DNA of 64,000 nucleotides, from positions 99,026,567 through 99,090,566 of the forward strand of contig NC_092862.1 in NCBI RefSeq assembly GCF_032062135.1. The letters are read 5' to 3'. Both the position numbers and the translations under genes were made by a program. Every line of letters starts with the position of its first letter. Position 1 is the first letter of the stretch. Shown in pieces: positions 35,346 to 47,529 of the stretch. Source of the DNA: Pyxicephalus adspersus (taxonomy: Eukaryota > Chordata > Amphibia > Anura > Pyxicephalidae). Below the pieces are notes generated by a model. That model saw only the letters and a list, made by a program, of their open reading frames with translations. It had not been told where the DNA came from and searched no databases.

Positions 35346-35795
35346 ATTTCTAAGGGTAAAGCCTGTATAAGGCGTTTGTTGCGGTCCTTGTCCTTGCAGG
35401 GCAGATTCACCCTCTTCATTTGTCTTTTTTATCAATGATACTGTACCAATAGAGAAATCCAATGTCTAAGGGCTGAACCCAAATTGTTATCACTCCACCC
35501 GCAGATTATCTGTCCAGGAGCCTGCAGCATCCTCAGCTTCAGTTTATAAATAATTAAAATTTTCTATTATATTTTTTTCTTATGCTTTAATATATTTTAT
35601 TCATAATTATACAATTATTTAAAGTTATATTATATTTGTATTCTAATAGCTTTTTTACAGTGTGTACTGAGTTTAGAATGTCCATCACTAGTTCTGTATT
35701 AGTTGGATGCTTCTTTCTATAAAAATAATCCAAGCTCATGTAATATTTTAAATCTACATAACTAAAATATGTAAAATCAGTACTTTACAACATCA
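35346..35795. other. AT-rich stretch, nothing recognised
   Basis: No gene or repeat signature. Confidence 0.45.
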
Positions 35796-37520
35796 GCACA
35801 TTTGTAGAGCAAGTCTATTTGGCATATTTCAAAGTTAAACTTGGTTTTAGGATAAGTCTCAGGGCCCTCATAAGGTGCGCAAACAGTGTGTTGAGGGTTT
35901 ATGGATGTGGACAAAGAGAACACGTTATAAGATGCCATTTGGTATACCTATAGTTTGGCAAGAGCCAGGAGATCATTTCAGTGACTGTTATTATATAGAC
36001 ATGTGCTATAAGACATGTGCTTTTGTATAGTGAAAACTTTAGGTTATAACAAGAAAAATAAATGTAACATCCCACTGCCGGTTTTCGGTACACTACCCTC
36101 TCTTGAAAAACATATTTATGGTGAATAACTAGATGTCAACAATGATGAAGAGTTTGAAATTGAAGAGGACTCTGTTGGTAAGGGATTTGATCAGCATGAG
36201 TTGAGTGATTTGGGGCTATCAAAGAAGGCTTCAGAACTCCTAGCATCAAGACTGCGTGAGGAAAACCTACTTGAAAAAGGAATGAAGGTATCATACATTC
36301 GAACCAGAGAAATTGCATTTCTGCAGTACTATAGAACTGACAGTGGTTTTGTGTAACAAATGTCATACCATACCATACCTGTTTTAATGGAGGAATTGGG
36401 AATTCCAATATATACCTCAACTAAATGGCGACTATTCATCGATAGCTCAAAGCAGAGCTTAAAGTGTGTCCTCCTTCACAATGGCAATATATTTGGGTCA
36501 GTCCCAATTGGCCATTTAGTTTCTCTATGTGAAGAATATGCAGACATAAGGAGAGTCATTGAGTTGTTGCAATATCACAAACACAATTGGGTCATCTGTG
36601 TTGACCTTAAAATGGTATGCTTCCTTCTTGGTAAGCAACGTGGATACACCAAGTATCTCTGTTATCTGTGCATGTGGGACAGCAGAGCTTGTGAGAGGCA
36701 TTGGGTGGAAAGGAATTGGCCTCCAAAATCTGCCCTAAAACCAGGTGGTCCAAACATTCTACATGAGACACTTGTTGATAGAAAGAATATTATATTCCTG
36801 CCTCTGCACATGAAACTGGGTCTGATGAAGCAGTTTGTTAAAGCTTTGCCAACTGAAGGAGACTGTTTAAAGTACCTTGTTTTGCCATTTCCTAGCCTGT
36901 CATTTGAAAAAATAATGGCCGTTGTGTTTGATGGTCCACAGATTTGGCAGCTCATCAAATATGAACATTTCATTAGGACAATGTCAGAAGAGGAAAAGAA
37001 TGCTTGGTTAGCATTCAGAGCCATTGTCAAGGACTTTCTTGGAAACACAAGAGCACCTAATTACACAGAAATAGTCCAGAAACTCTTGGAGAGCTACAAA
37101 ATGCTTGGTTACAATATGAGCATCAAGGTGCATTTTCTGCATAGCCATCTTTCTAACTTCCCGGAAAACCTTGGTGCAGTCAGTGATGAGCAAGGTGAAC
37201 GATTCCACCAAGATTTGAAGGTCATGGAAGGATGGTATCAGGGTATATGGGATGTACATATGATGGCTGACAATCTGACGGGTTTGTCCTAACACTGAAC
37301 ACTCCAGGAAAAGCTATTAGCGTAAATTTTTACCTTAACTGCTTACCTGATTAATTTTCAAACGTTTACTGTAAAAAATATGCCATAGAGGAACAATAAA
37401 TCCTTTGTATGAACAAAAGAAATTTAAAGTTATTATTTCATTAATTTTTTATTGTATGTAAAATGTGTATGTTTTTTGACAAAAATGGAGGGTACCCTGT
37501 ATTGTAAAAACTGGATGTGA
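35796..37520 (+). mobile_element. unclassified transposon-like element, copy A
   Basis: This is the same family as the minus-strand copy B (47258-53395). Aligned by eye, it keeps CATATTTCAAAGTTAAACTT (35824), a damaged N-terminal region (GYNKKNKCNI, near 36040), EEFEIEEDSVGKGFDQHELS (about 36144-36205), KKASELLASRLREEN, and then the long open frame at 36360. After the stop both copies share GAACAATAAATCC-type and GGGTACCCTG text, ending near 37520. The first 30 or so N-terminal codons are missing. Terminal inverted repeats were not found, so element type is open. Confidence 0.65.
36360..37292 (+). CDS. 310-codon open frame, putative RNase-H-like transposase fragment of an uncharacterised repeat family
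   Basis: I recognise this protein as one that recurs in many copies in fish, amphibian and arthropod genomes, usually called uncharacterised. Visible landmarks are WRLFIDSS (residues 23-30), VLLHNGNIFGSVPIGH (37-52), VICVDLKMV (78-86), a CYLCMWDSR zinc-type pair (101-109), LHMKLGLMKQFVKAL (149-163), FLGNT (226-230), MSIKVHFLHSHL (253-264) and SDEQGERFHQD (275-285). The first block looks like the opening strands of an RNase H fold with Asp28; Asp82 and a Glu near 277-280 could complete an acidic triad. That is inference. The ATG at 36360 is only the first in this open segment; homologous sequence continues upstream in broken frames, so this is the C-terminal two thirds. The stop follows a frame change relative to copy B, which reads MMADYCC. 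Probably inactive. Confidence 0.6.
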   Translation: MSYHTIPVLMEELGIPIYTSTKWRLFIDSSKQSLKCVLLHNGNIFGSVPIGHLVSLCEEYADIRRVIELLQYHKHNWVICVDLKMVCFLLGKQRGYTKYLCYLCMWDSRACERHWVERNWPPKSALKPGGPNILHETLVDRKNIIFLPLHMKLGLMKQFVKALPTEGDCLKYLVLPFPSLSFEKIMAVVFDGPQIWQLIKYEHFIRTMSEEEKNAWLAFRAIVKDFLGNTRAPNYTEIVQKLLESYKMLGYNMSIKVHFLHSHLSNFPENLGAVSDEQGERFHQDLKVMEGWYQGIWDVHMMADNLTGLS

Positions 37521-38655
37521 TAGCAAAAAACTTTGATCACCACCCACGAATTGGTAAAAAAAGTGTAAGATCTAACTCAACAAAAATGCGTTCCCCAGTG
37601 TAATTCCCTCCATAATAGAATGAAGCTGGATTTTCCCTGATAGATGTACTTACAATACTCTTAGTGGTTTCCATATAATCATACTTTGTTCTGTACCCAC
37701 TAGTGAGGGCTTTTGTAATACTTCCTATGAAGAAACAGGCATAATAGCACATTAAATTACTGGGAAAGTTACTGAACACAGTACTTTGGTTGTCATGGCT
37801 TCAGAGTCTTTATTCGCAATTTTTTCTAATGAGTCAATTATTTTTCTCAAAAAAAGTATTGTTGATTGATTGGGAATCATTGATGATATTCCGTATGCTT
37901 TCCTTGGCAGAATAGATTTCCTCAAGCACATGCAAAAAAAACAACAAAAAAACAGACTAAATGCAGACTAAAAGAGAAAAAAATATGTGGGTACACTTAG
38001 GATTCAAACTTTTCTTTTCTTCACGCTAGCCACAAAAAAATTAGTTCATGGAATCTTTGATTGCTACCAGTGATGATTATGAAAGGCTAACTAACAACAA
38101 TATTCTAATCAGCAATTCAAAAAAACTGAGGCACTTCTAGTATTAAAATCATCCAAACCTTTTGGGCAATTTGATTCAAAAGGCTTAAAATTAGTCTGAA
38201 ATAGCAAAACTGCTCTGTTAGCAACAAGAATGACAAAGTGGTCTGTGCCCAGCCTAGATCAGCATGTAGCATGTAAAATATTTGAAGTAAATTCCTAAAT
38301 AATAATTTCAAAATCCCAACTTTGTACCCAATACACATATTTTTTACCTTGGTATTTTTGATATTTCCTGAAATAATGGTAATGGGCGCAACAGAATATT
38401 TCATTGGCATTTGCCTTTAGTTTTGTGCAGCTTCCTTTTAACATGAGTGGGGGCCAAGTTTTGATGTCAACTGTTTTTGGGTTCAAGTCTGTCCACAGAC
38501 CAACAGTCAGAGGCCAGTCAGTGCTTTAGATTGGTGGTGATGTAATGGTATCAAGTACATTTTCTTGGCCTACTTTTAGCCCCTTAGTACCAACTGAACA
38601 TAATATACATGCCACACCCTACGTTACTATTGTTTTGTCATTGCCATCCTCCAAT
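37521..38655. other. nothing firmly recognised
   Basis: Minus-strand readings near 37540-37940 (for example LFLRKIIDSLEKIANKDSEA) look protein-like but are broken, and I cannot name a family. They could be a further decayed transposon. Confidence 0.35.
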
Positions 38656-39289
38656 TGTCACACTTACCACCTGCCTTCCTTGCTAAAGCGCAGGCATCTC
38701 TCTCCTGCGCATGCTTGCAGTTCTAACTCTGGGTGTGTCTCAGACACTGCACTTCACATTCCTGCAACATATCTCCACTAGTGCCGAGCCCCTACTTTGC
38801 TGAAACATGTTCACCTGTAGTGTTTCCTCTGTCCAGCTTCTTTGTCAACCCCTTGTCTGTTGTTTCCAGCCTATTCCCTTGTGCTGTTCCAGTGTTGCTC
38901 TCTGTCTGTGGTTCTTCCTGTGTCTTCCAGTGTCTCCTGTGTTCTCTGTGTCTACAGTGCCGTTGTGTTACTTGTGTCTATTACCTGGATCCCTGGTATT
39001 TGACCCTGACTTGTGACCTGACCTCACATGCTTGCTGCCTGCCTTATCCCTGGCCTTCCTTGACATTTCGTCTGCCTTGTGATTTGGTACAGTGTATCTT
39101 CCTACCCACCCTGGTGTGCCCAAGGACTGCAACCTGGCGGTAACCGCATTGCGACATCCTCACCACTAGAGGCTCTGGAGAAGACCTGGTTGCCGCTTAG
39201 ATTCTGTGCCTTGGCCCTTGTCAGGGCTAACACCACTTTTGTGCAAGCCGTAGTCCCCCCTAGTGGCCTTGTCTCCCCAAGCGTGACAC
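38656..39289 (+). mobile_element. LTR-like repeat with 10 bp inverted ends, probable solo LTR
   Basis: It begins TGTCACACTTACCACCTGCC and ends CCCCAAGCGTGACA. The terminal TGTCACACTT and AAGCGTGACA are inverted repeats at 9 of 10 positions. Flanks CCAAT and CTAAT match at 4 of 5, consistent with a mutated 5 bp target duplication. The interior matches 4504-5215 in reverse. No gag-pol is adjacent. The 136-codon open frame inside is a Cys/Pro/Ser/Leu-rich reading of LTR sequence and not a gene. Confidence 0.55.
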
Positions 39290-39379
39290 TAATAATTGCA
39301 ATATATCTTCTACTGAACATTTTCATTAAAAACATGCCAATTTATGAAGTTTAAATAATTAAAAATTGGTTTCTTGAAG

Positions 39380-39620
39380 ATGACTTTACCTAAATAGCCC
39401 CCAGTCACCAAATCTCAATCTAACAGAGCACCTTTGGAATGTGGTAAAATGGGAGATTTGCATCATAGATGTACAACTGAGAAATATGCAGCAACTTTGT
39501 GATCTTATCATGTTGAATCTATTCTATTAAGAATTACAGCAGTTCTTAAGGCAAAAGGTGATTCAACTCAGTACTAGCAAATAATGATAAAGTAGCCATA
39601 GAGTGTATAATGTATACAGG
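39380..39620 (+). pseudogene. Tc1-type transposase C-terminal remnant
   Basis: The reading SPQSPNLNLTEHLWNVVKWE (about 39400-39460) corresponds to the conserved SPDLNPIEHLW block that precedes the last catalytic residue of Tc1 transposases, the enzymes that cut and paste Tc1/mariner DNA. The Asp of this block is replaced by Asn. DVQLRNMQQLCD and KVIQLSTSK follow in the expected order, then AAAGTAGCCATAGAGTGTAT (39590-39609) as a decayed terminal repeat. The N-terminal part is absent. Confidence 0.7.
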
Positions 39621-39999
39621 AACTAGAATAGCACCTGGTTGTGCTATTTCTACCTCCTTCCCTCTTTTTTGGCAAATAAAGCCATGTATTACACCTTGTG
39701 ACTAAAAGTGAGCCAAGGGATAAGAAAAATGGTTGAGTACCCAAGAAACATCATTGCTTTAAGATATTAAGGTCAGTTAGTCTGGAGAATTTCCTGAACT
39801 TTGATTTTAACTCAAATGTAATGAAATTAGATCTCATGCCACCCCAGGTAATAAAGACAAGAAGTTACCTCTGTTCATTAGAATTATCTCAGAAACTGCA
39901 AAATACCTACAGAGTTGTTAACACAGATTAGAGCCCATATTAATGATTCACAGAGTTCTAGTAGGCCTTCGTGATTAATGGTTGCAAAGAAGTCACTAC

Positions 40000-40316
40000 T
40001 AGGGATGATCGAGAATGCCTTTGACCTTGTGACCGTGATGATTCTCAAGGCTGCGTTCATTGATGAGCCGCGGTACTCACGGTACTCTGTGTTTTTGGAT
40101 AGAGAATATCTATCCAAGAACACATACTTCAGGGCTGCAAGAGCAATCAGGGGAGTTCTGTGAGCTCCGCTCCCCTGATTGCTCTTGTAGGTCCCGCAAA
40201 AAATTCAATCTCGGTGGCAGAATTTACACAGGCTGTCCTCGCTTACATGTTTGGTAAGGGAGAACGACCTGATTCGCCGTGAGTTTAAATTTTAATATTT
40301 TGCTCACTCATCCCTA
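40000..40316. mobile_element. hAT-like MITE (TAGGGATGA ends) with 8 bp target duplication
   Basis: Left end TAGGGATGATCGAGAATGCC; right end reversed TAGGGATGAGTGAGCA. Flanks GTCACTAC (39992-39999) and GTCACTAT (40317-40324) match at 7 of 8 and fit nTnnnnAn. The interior carries the shared modules GCATTCATTGATGAGCCGCG, two GAACACA/TATCCA inverted segments and a long palindrome around CTGCAAGAGCAATCAGGGGA with its complement (40136-40195). It lies between two Tc1 remnants. Confidence 0.82.
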
Positions 40317-40324
40317 GTCACTAT

Positions 40325-40910
40325 TGTGGAAGAACAAGAAGAAGAAGAGAATGGACATTAGACTAGTGGAAATATGTACTTGGTCTGAGTTCATATTTGA
40401 GATTTTTGGTTCAACCTGTCATGTCTTTGTAAGTTGCAAAAGGGATAAGCAGATGGCTTCTATGTGTATGGTTCCCACCATGAAGCATAGGCAATGTGGT
40501 GGTTTGCTGGTGACACCATTGGTAATTTATTCAAAATTTAGGCACATTAAACCAGCATGGCTACTACAGTATTCTGCAGCAACATGCCATCCCATCTGGT
40601 TTATGCTAACTTGGGTCATCATTTTTTTTCAAAAAGGCAATGATCTACAGGATATGTAAGGGCTATCTGACCAAAAAGATAGTGGTAGAGTGCACCAAAC
40701 TGAGGTGGTTTGGAATTAGTTGGATCTCAAAGTAAAAGCAAAGTGCTCAACATCTCTAGGAACTTCTTCAGGACAGTTAGAAAACCATTCCAGGTGACTA
40801 CCTTATAAAGCTAATTCAGAAAATGCCAGAAACGTGCAGTTGTCATAAAAGCAAAATGTGGCATTTTTTAACAAATCTAAAATATTATACAGATTTAGGT
40901 TAGTTTAACA
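40325..40910 (+). pseudogene. Tc1-type transposase remnant, second family
   Basis: Plus-strand readings in changing frames give GTLNQHGYYSILQQHAIPSG (about 40535-40600), a conserved Tc1 catalytic-domain stretch, then CKGYLTKK (40655-40675), SAQHL and ELLQDS near 40745-40780, and TIPGDYLIKLIQKMPETC (about 40785-40840) from the C-terminus. The segment with the second catalytic Asp (usually in QDN) is damaged (QKGN). Several indels and stops make it inactive. This lineage differs from the neighbouring remnant at 39380, which ends in a different C-terminal sequence. Confidence 0.72.
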
Positions 40911-42777
40911 CTTTTTCATATATACTATATGAAGTGTATTTTGGTAATTAGCTACAAAATATTAAAAAATATTATTTAGATAAACACTTTCTCGAGTCTA
41001 GTTGTGATTGCTCGTGCATATGTTCTTTACTCTTTAGGAATAGTAAAGTGTTGCCAAGTAAGCATTAACTTTTTGCATAATTCTTGTGAACTTATGTGCA
41101 CTTAACAAGTTATTTGCTCATTATTTCTGATTATATACATCTCTATATAAGTTTAACAGATATTCTTTAGCATGCCTTAGTTCTAACCCTTGCGGCATAC
41201 TTAAAATAGAAGAATTCCAAGAGCTAATTAGCTGATAAGAAGTCTGGTTGTTTAATAAAGATGATTCTATTCTACAATAAATTATCTTCAATATTTCTAC
41301 AGTTGCTTTGTAGGTTTAATACATTATCAGCAAACGAGCTATATTAAGATTCAAAATGCGATTAAAACATATTTTATTTCCATTTACTAGGTCCTACACT
41401 TTAAGTGTGAATAAATGTACAAAACTGCCCATGGAAGCATCTATAGATAACTACCTAGGTTTATTTGCCGTTTCAATTTATTGAGAGTCAAACAATATGA
41501 GAAACAAAATTTTGCAAATAATCATACCAACAATACCAACATTTTATCACTTTTGAAAATATGTTGGCATTTGTACCCAAATATTGCAAAATCAGACTAA
41601 ATGGTTTTAGCATCATTCTGTCCATTTCTTGTAAGCCCAGAACTTCATGAACACTAGGTTAAGTTCTCTTTACCTCAACTAAATTAAACTCTCTTTGCTA
41701 GGTGTTGTTTTCTTTTTAGTTAGGCAGTCCTCCAAGCAAGTGCAAGGAGTCACAGCTCTTTACTAGTAGTATATAAGGCATGTCTGACCTAGCTCCCAAA
41801 CACAAGAAATATGCCTTTTGTTTCTGGGCTTTGGTTGTGAATACTATGCTCTTTCTGGTGGGAGGGGGTAAAAGAGGTGGTAAGGGGTCATAGTTTCCAC
41901 TAGAATGTGTTATGCCTCTAAGGATCAAAGAGAGAAGTTGGGAAAGGAATAGAGGAATAATATGTAAAATGCTCCAAAGTCCAGCAAGAAAATTTTTAGA
42001 GAAAATTTTATGGGGATTCTCCTTTCCTTTCCTGTTTTAGGACACCACAGGAAATGATGGGAAATCTCTCTAAAATATAAAAAAAGTTTATCCCAGAAAG
42101 TTGTTTCTGAATCCAATTCCCTGACCGAAACTGTAGGTCTCTGTAATGACTGTTCCCCTTAGGGTTTGAGGCTGCTTGGTGTTGGGAGCAAAAAGACCAA
42201 TATTACAAGTGTGTGATAGATATACTAAGCATTTCTTTCTAAATTCAAAAAAGGGAGAAGAAAATATTTCAATTGCTCTTGCAACCTTATTTGAAATAGT
42301 TCCAGATATCCATTCCATTTAGCTTAAATTTGGTCTCTCATTTGCCCATACTGGTCAAAGCAATGTCATTTTTATGCATTTCCTGCAGCTCTAAACACTA
42401 GTGGAGTTTGTAATTCTCATATGTCTGGATGAAAAATTCCCAGAATTTATGGATGTACTATTCCAAGTGTTTCTGAGTGATAGGAGAAAAAAAAAAACTC
42501 TTGATGTCTCTCTTTCAGCACTTAGTATATTTTAACTTTCAATCATTTATACCCAAATCTGGGTATGCCAGTTAACATCCACCCCCCAGTGAACACCCTC
42601 ACAGAAGTAAAAAATATACTAGGTTTTTTTAAAGTTTTGTTGGCCAAACCCAATAAAAGTACTTTTTATTCTGTTCTTTTGTACAGTGGTGAGCTGAGTC
42701 GTTCATTAGGCGACTTAAGTCGGACTTAAAACTAAGTCTCACAACTGTACTGTACTACTGAACAAATAAATGTTATT
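40911..42777. other. AT-rich stretch, nothing recognised
   Basis: No gene or recognised repeat. A C/T-rich run on the minus strand near 41865 produces a proline-rich open frame without family motif. Confidence 0.45.
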
Positions 42778-42846
42778 ACAGATACATCCCAAAGTGGTTG
42801 AACTTGATGGACTTGCATCTTTTGTTCAACCTGACTAATTGTGTAA
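42778..42846 (-). repeat. fragment of the amphibian-type interspersed repeat
   Basis: Reversed, this reads ATAGTTACACAATTAGTCAG followed by GTCCATCAAGTTCAACCA, the start of the repeat seen at 32236. Confidence 0.6.
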
Positions 42847-45800
42847 CTATCAATATGGCATAACAATTGGTTATGTACAAATAGAAAAGTCCACATAATA
42901 GTGCTCTATTGTGTATTTATCAAAATCAGTTCCACCTCTGATTTAACAAAATCATCTTCTAAGTTTCAAAGCAGACAAAGCTTTTTTTGTATGGAAAATT
43001 TTTACCAAGTCTGAACCACAGTACTATTTTATGATATTATTCTATTCTAATAGCATTAAAATAATAATAATGTATCTTTACAGTCATTACTCAAACCTAT
43101 GAGTTTGTAGTTCTATTCTACTGATAAAACAAATAGAACTGATAAAATACACATTTTCCAGCTTGGATTTATATTTCATTACTTCACATTTGTATTTCCT
43201 AAATCAATACCTATTTTAGGGAAAATGTTGTGGTGAAGAATGAAAATGTCTATAACTCTAATTGCTATTTGTTGCGTGAGGAGTTAAATTGTGAACATAA
43301 AGTGCGATGTTGCAGTAAGTGCTGACTTTTCCAAATTTTTCCCCCACTGTGAAAATGAAGCTGATGAAAAACAGAAATACGAAATGGCAAATTAATTTCT
43401 TAAATGTCAATAAAAAATGTATTAACTTGTTGAATACTGCCTTAAAACATTATACTCTCTCAATGTATTGGCAATATGAGTTTATTGCACTCTTATCATT
43501 TTATGGCATAAAATTATTGGCGTGCTAAAAAGCAAATGATCAATTTTAATTTGGTGTGTCAGTAAATTTAAAATTAATGAATCTAAAAACTGCTTGTGCC
43601 AGGTATGACAGGACAGAAATTTGCTTACATTAGACAGGTCCAATGATGTAATTATCATTACTAATGATTGATGATTTTCATTTACTAAGCACATTAGATC
43701 ATATGTTGCATTAAGGTGAACGAGGTTTAATTCCAGTGATTGAATTGCCCTGCACCGAACTCTACTGTCAAATATGTCAGACTGATAATCATGATTAAGG
43801 GATATCATTTTGAGTTTAGGTAAGAGGTCAGTAACTAGCATATTAATGTTGAATGTCACTTACCTGGGGTTCTGTGTTTTGTAGTCACTATGTAACAAAT
43901 GAACAGAATTATTTTTCCTTCTTCAGTGTAGTCATTTCAGCCAAGCAACATGTGTAACTCATGAAGAATAGGGGATATTATGTGAACCTTTGGCATCTAT
44001 GGTTTTTAGTTTTTTGCATATTCTTAACAAGCAGAACATGAGTTTTAAAATGCACTATCACTGACCTCTCTAGTTCCATGTACCATGTGCTAATGCATTC
44101 TCAAAGGTCCATACAGAACACAATAGAGACTTTGAATATTAGGTTTCAGCAACATAATGACTAAAGGGGAACACATATTGTGTGTATGCATTGCAGAATG
44201 ACATATGTCCACTCTCTATATACACTGCCTAGATGTCAGAGCATAATTTTATAAACTTTGAGAAGGGACTTCTCCACAATGCCTATAGCTGCAGAAGTAA
44301 ATGAAAGTTTGCTTATTTATGTGCCTATATGTGTATCTACGAGAGGCACACTTAAGTAATTCAAGTCAGGTCCTAGCACTCTCTGGGCAGGCAATCAGTC
44401 TGCTGGAAGGGGGGGACAAGCTGAACTGGTAAAATAATACTTATATTGTAAACTTATACAGTAGGATGAATTGCATACAGTTACAGAGGTTCAATAATGA
44501 ATTACATGTTAAAGCTAAACCCTGGGTACATATATAAAGGGTACACATTAATGTCTGTAATCATTACCACATCCTTAAATCATTATTTATTACAGGTATG
44601 TAAATTTGACTTGGTATTAGCCTCTTGCACTTCCTGTATCGCAGAGTTGGCGTGTGAGAGGAAGAAGCAACACCAATTAGTTGTCACTCATCACTGCATT
44701 GTTGTTTTTTACTGTCCAGTGACAGGTTGAGGCTGAGTACAGGTACATGACAGCTTGGGATTTAAAGGAAATGATGTGAAGAATACTAAATGTCATTTAG
44801 CATGGAAAACTGACACTATTCATTAACATTGAAAGAAGTGCTGCAGAACAGCTCTAGACTTAAGGTAAATGTTGCAGCTGTAATTCTAATAACCTAAATA
44901 AGGGCTTTTCATGCTATTTATATTTTTATTTAGGTAGAGTTTTACTTTCAGAATATGTATATATGTTATTGTCTGGTTACGGTTATCTTTTATTGGAAAA
45001 TGCTAGAAATGCATTGTCCTTGTCTATGAGTTGAACTGGAAGTAAAAACTATGTTATCTTTGCCTGGCAAGCTATTAATCTGATCACCTATCCTAGATGC
45101 CATGGTGATGAACATGTTTAAAATCCATGGTGATTAGCTACCATTGCTCTTTTGTGGCCACCCAGCAAATTTGTGTTATTCACAGAATTACCAGGTGAAA
45201 TAAAGGATATTAAAAGCCTAACAAAGCTTTTCAATTTAAGCACTGGTAAACTACAATGGGGAAAATTTGGCAAGAACATGAATACAATACTTTCATAGAC
45301 CTGGCAACCTCAAAAGACTGAAATAAAACAAGCTTGCATTATATTAAGGATTACATTAATTTAAATGACAGCTGAATCTGCTGTTTGGAGTATAAGTGCA
45401 TTACAGTTACATACATTTGTATAATAAAGACAAAATCACATAAAAACAACAGGAAAAATGTAAAAGGAAGGTGATACTTAATTGTAGAGTAATTGTGAGC
45501 AACAAGTACAAACATTTAGTAAGCTACTAATAGTTTGAAGTGCCCGGACATTAAAATAATAACATATTCTTGTACCCTTTGCACTAAACTTTGGGAGTAT
45601 ACAGTTGCTGGAATGTTTAGTCATGGTGACCAATTTCCTATGTATGGCAGAAAGGAAGGTATGTGTAGCTGCAGTAATGTCTTTCTATGCTACTTGTAAC
45701 TGCATGTGCTTTCTGAAGGCTGCCAACCAGAAGAGAGATTTACAAGAGGTACTGAAAGCGTTCTCTAATGACCCATCAACTACATGTATTGCATATGTAT

Positions 45801-47203
45801 GTTCACAGTACACTCATCCAGATATTGGGTTATGGGAACATGTCCCAAGAAAAAAATGTTTTATTGTAAACCAAACATATATTATAGTAAGAAAAACACA
45901 TTTTAAAGCCTCCTGCTGATTTTTTGTCTTTATCGAAAAGCCTCTAAACATAGCATTGTCACCACAATTGCTGGAGAAAGGGGATGAGATCAGAGAGACA
46001 TGTGGTAATATGTCCCAAGTAAAACAAAGCCCCTTTGAGGGACAGTTAGCAACTATGGGCTTCGTAAAGTGCTGAGAAATATGTGGGCATATTAAGTTAT
46101 TAATAATAATAATAATAATAATATTAATAATGTATCTACTTATGTGTTATCCTCTTAGCAAAAAAGAAGCACTTAACCATTGCAATGGGAGGGGTATATA
46201 CCACAGGGATAAAGAATTTTTAGTTCAACTTTAAACATAAATACAGCTCTCCTAACATCTGTAGAGCTTTTTCTTTTCATATCTATTTTCTGCATTGCTT
46301 TAATAGGCCTCCCTTCCTTTTTTTTTCTGTTCACCTATGCGCCCTTTGTACAACGTGTTTTTTTATTTTATTCAGTATGTTCTGTGTTACCCCTCTCCAC
46401 ACTTTTGCTTCCTCTTCCTAACCTGTACTTAATTCTTTATTTTATATAGATGAACCCATCTTAAAACCAGTATTTTTTTTTAAATTTTACAAAATTAGAT
46501 ATAGATTGCATATTTAGCCACAGCTATGTATATGTCAAAATGAAAACTTACCTTTTCTTTCAATCTTTTAATACAGTTTTAAAATGATCCAATTATGTAT
46601 GTCCCATGGCAAATGTTCTACTTTAACAATAATAGGAAATTTCATTTAAATGATCAAGTACAAAAGTGATTATGACCTAGGGCTACATATGTAATTATTA
46701 GAGCCAAATTAGCATCAAATTAATAACACTTCATACTTTTTTTTTTTAAATGAAGTCAAAAAGAAAAAAAAAAGATATGTTTCTTCTGGAAAATGAATTT
46801 CATAGATTCAAATAAAAGTGTGTTTTCTTGAAAAGGTTATTTGTTCTCCAAGCCTTGGTGTATTGTTTGCTTATTATACATTTTCATGCTTTTGTTTGTA
46901 CCATCAGTATATGATAGGTGCTTAGCATACTGAAATTTACATGAAGATAAGTAAGCTCACACAGTTCTATTGTAGTTATGTGACAGAATTGTAAGTAAAG
47001 AAGTAGAATTGTAGTATATACACTTTCTTTTATGTAGCATATTGTGTATTGTTATGACAGATATATACTTCATATTAGGCTCAAACAGGAAGGCAAAAAA
47101 TAGAATGACAATGAGTGCCTTTCAAGGTCCCCAATATTTATCATGAGTGAACTGGTTGAATGGTAAAAAGTCTAAAATCCCCAGACTTTACTATATACCG
47201 GTA

Positions 47204-47207
<4 letters not shown>
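42847..47207. other. 4.4 kb AT-rich stretch, nothing recognised
   Basis: No domain or known repeat could be supported, apart from the ATA microsatellite at 46099. A 126-codon minus-strand frame (43482-43859) and a 105-codon plus-strand frame (45605-45919) show no motif, repeat or splice context and are probably chance. Confidence 0.45.
46099..46130. repeat. (TAA)n microsatellite
   Basis: About ten TAA units with one interruption. Confidence 0.93.

Positions 47208-47256
<49 letters not shown>
47208..47256. repeat. (AT)n microsatellite at the end of element copy B
   Basis: About 49 bp of AT repeat that directly abuts the terminal GGGTGAAAACCCAG sequence of the minus-strand element. Confidence 0.95.
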
Positions 47257-47258
<2 letters not shown>

Positions 47259-47529
47259 GTGAAAACCCAGTTTTTGCTATTACAGTTTTTGCTATCACAT
47301 CCAGTTTTTACGATACAGGGTACCCTCCATTTTTGTCTAATAACATACAAATTTTACATACAATGAAAAGATAATGAAATATTACCTTGAATGTACAGTT
47401 TATTTACATTTCATTTGTTTATACAAAGGATTTATTGTTACTCTATGACATTTTTTTTTTACAGTAAAACATTTGAATATTAATCGGGTAAGCGGTTAAG
47501 GTACAATTTTACGCTTATAGCTTTTCCTG

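Noticed and set aside
38733..39143. 136-codon Cys/Pro-rich open frame that looks like a secreted protein
   Set aside because: It lies wholly within an LTR-like repeat, whose reversed relative at 4504-5215 gives different frames.
43482..43859. 126-codon open frame on the minus strand in AT-rich DNA
   Set aside because: No recognised motif, splice context or homologous text, and AT-biased composition. Likely chance, though a protein search would settle it.
45605..45919. 105-codon plus-strand open frame
   Set aside because: No domain recognised and no supporting signals.
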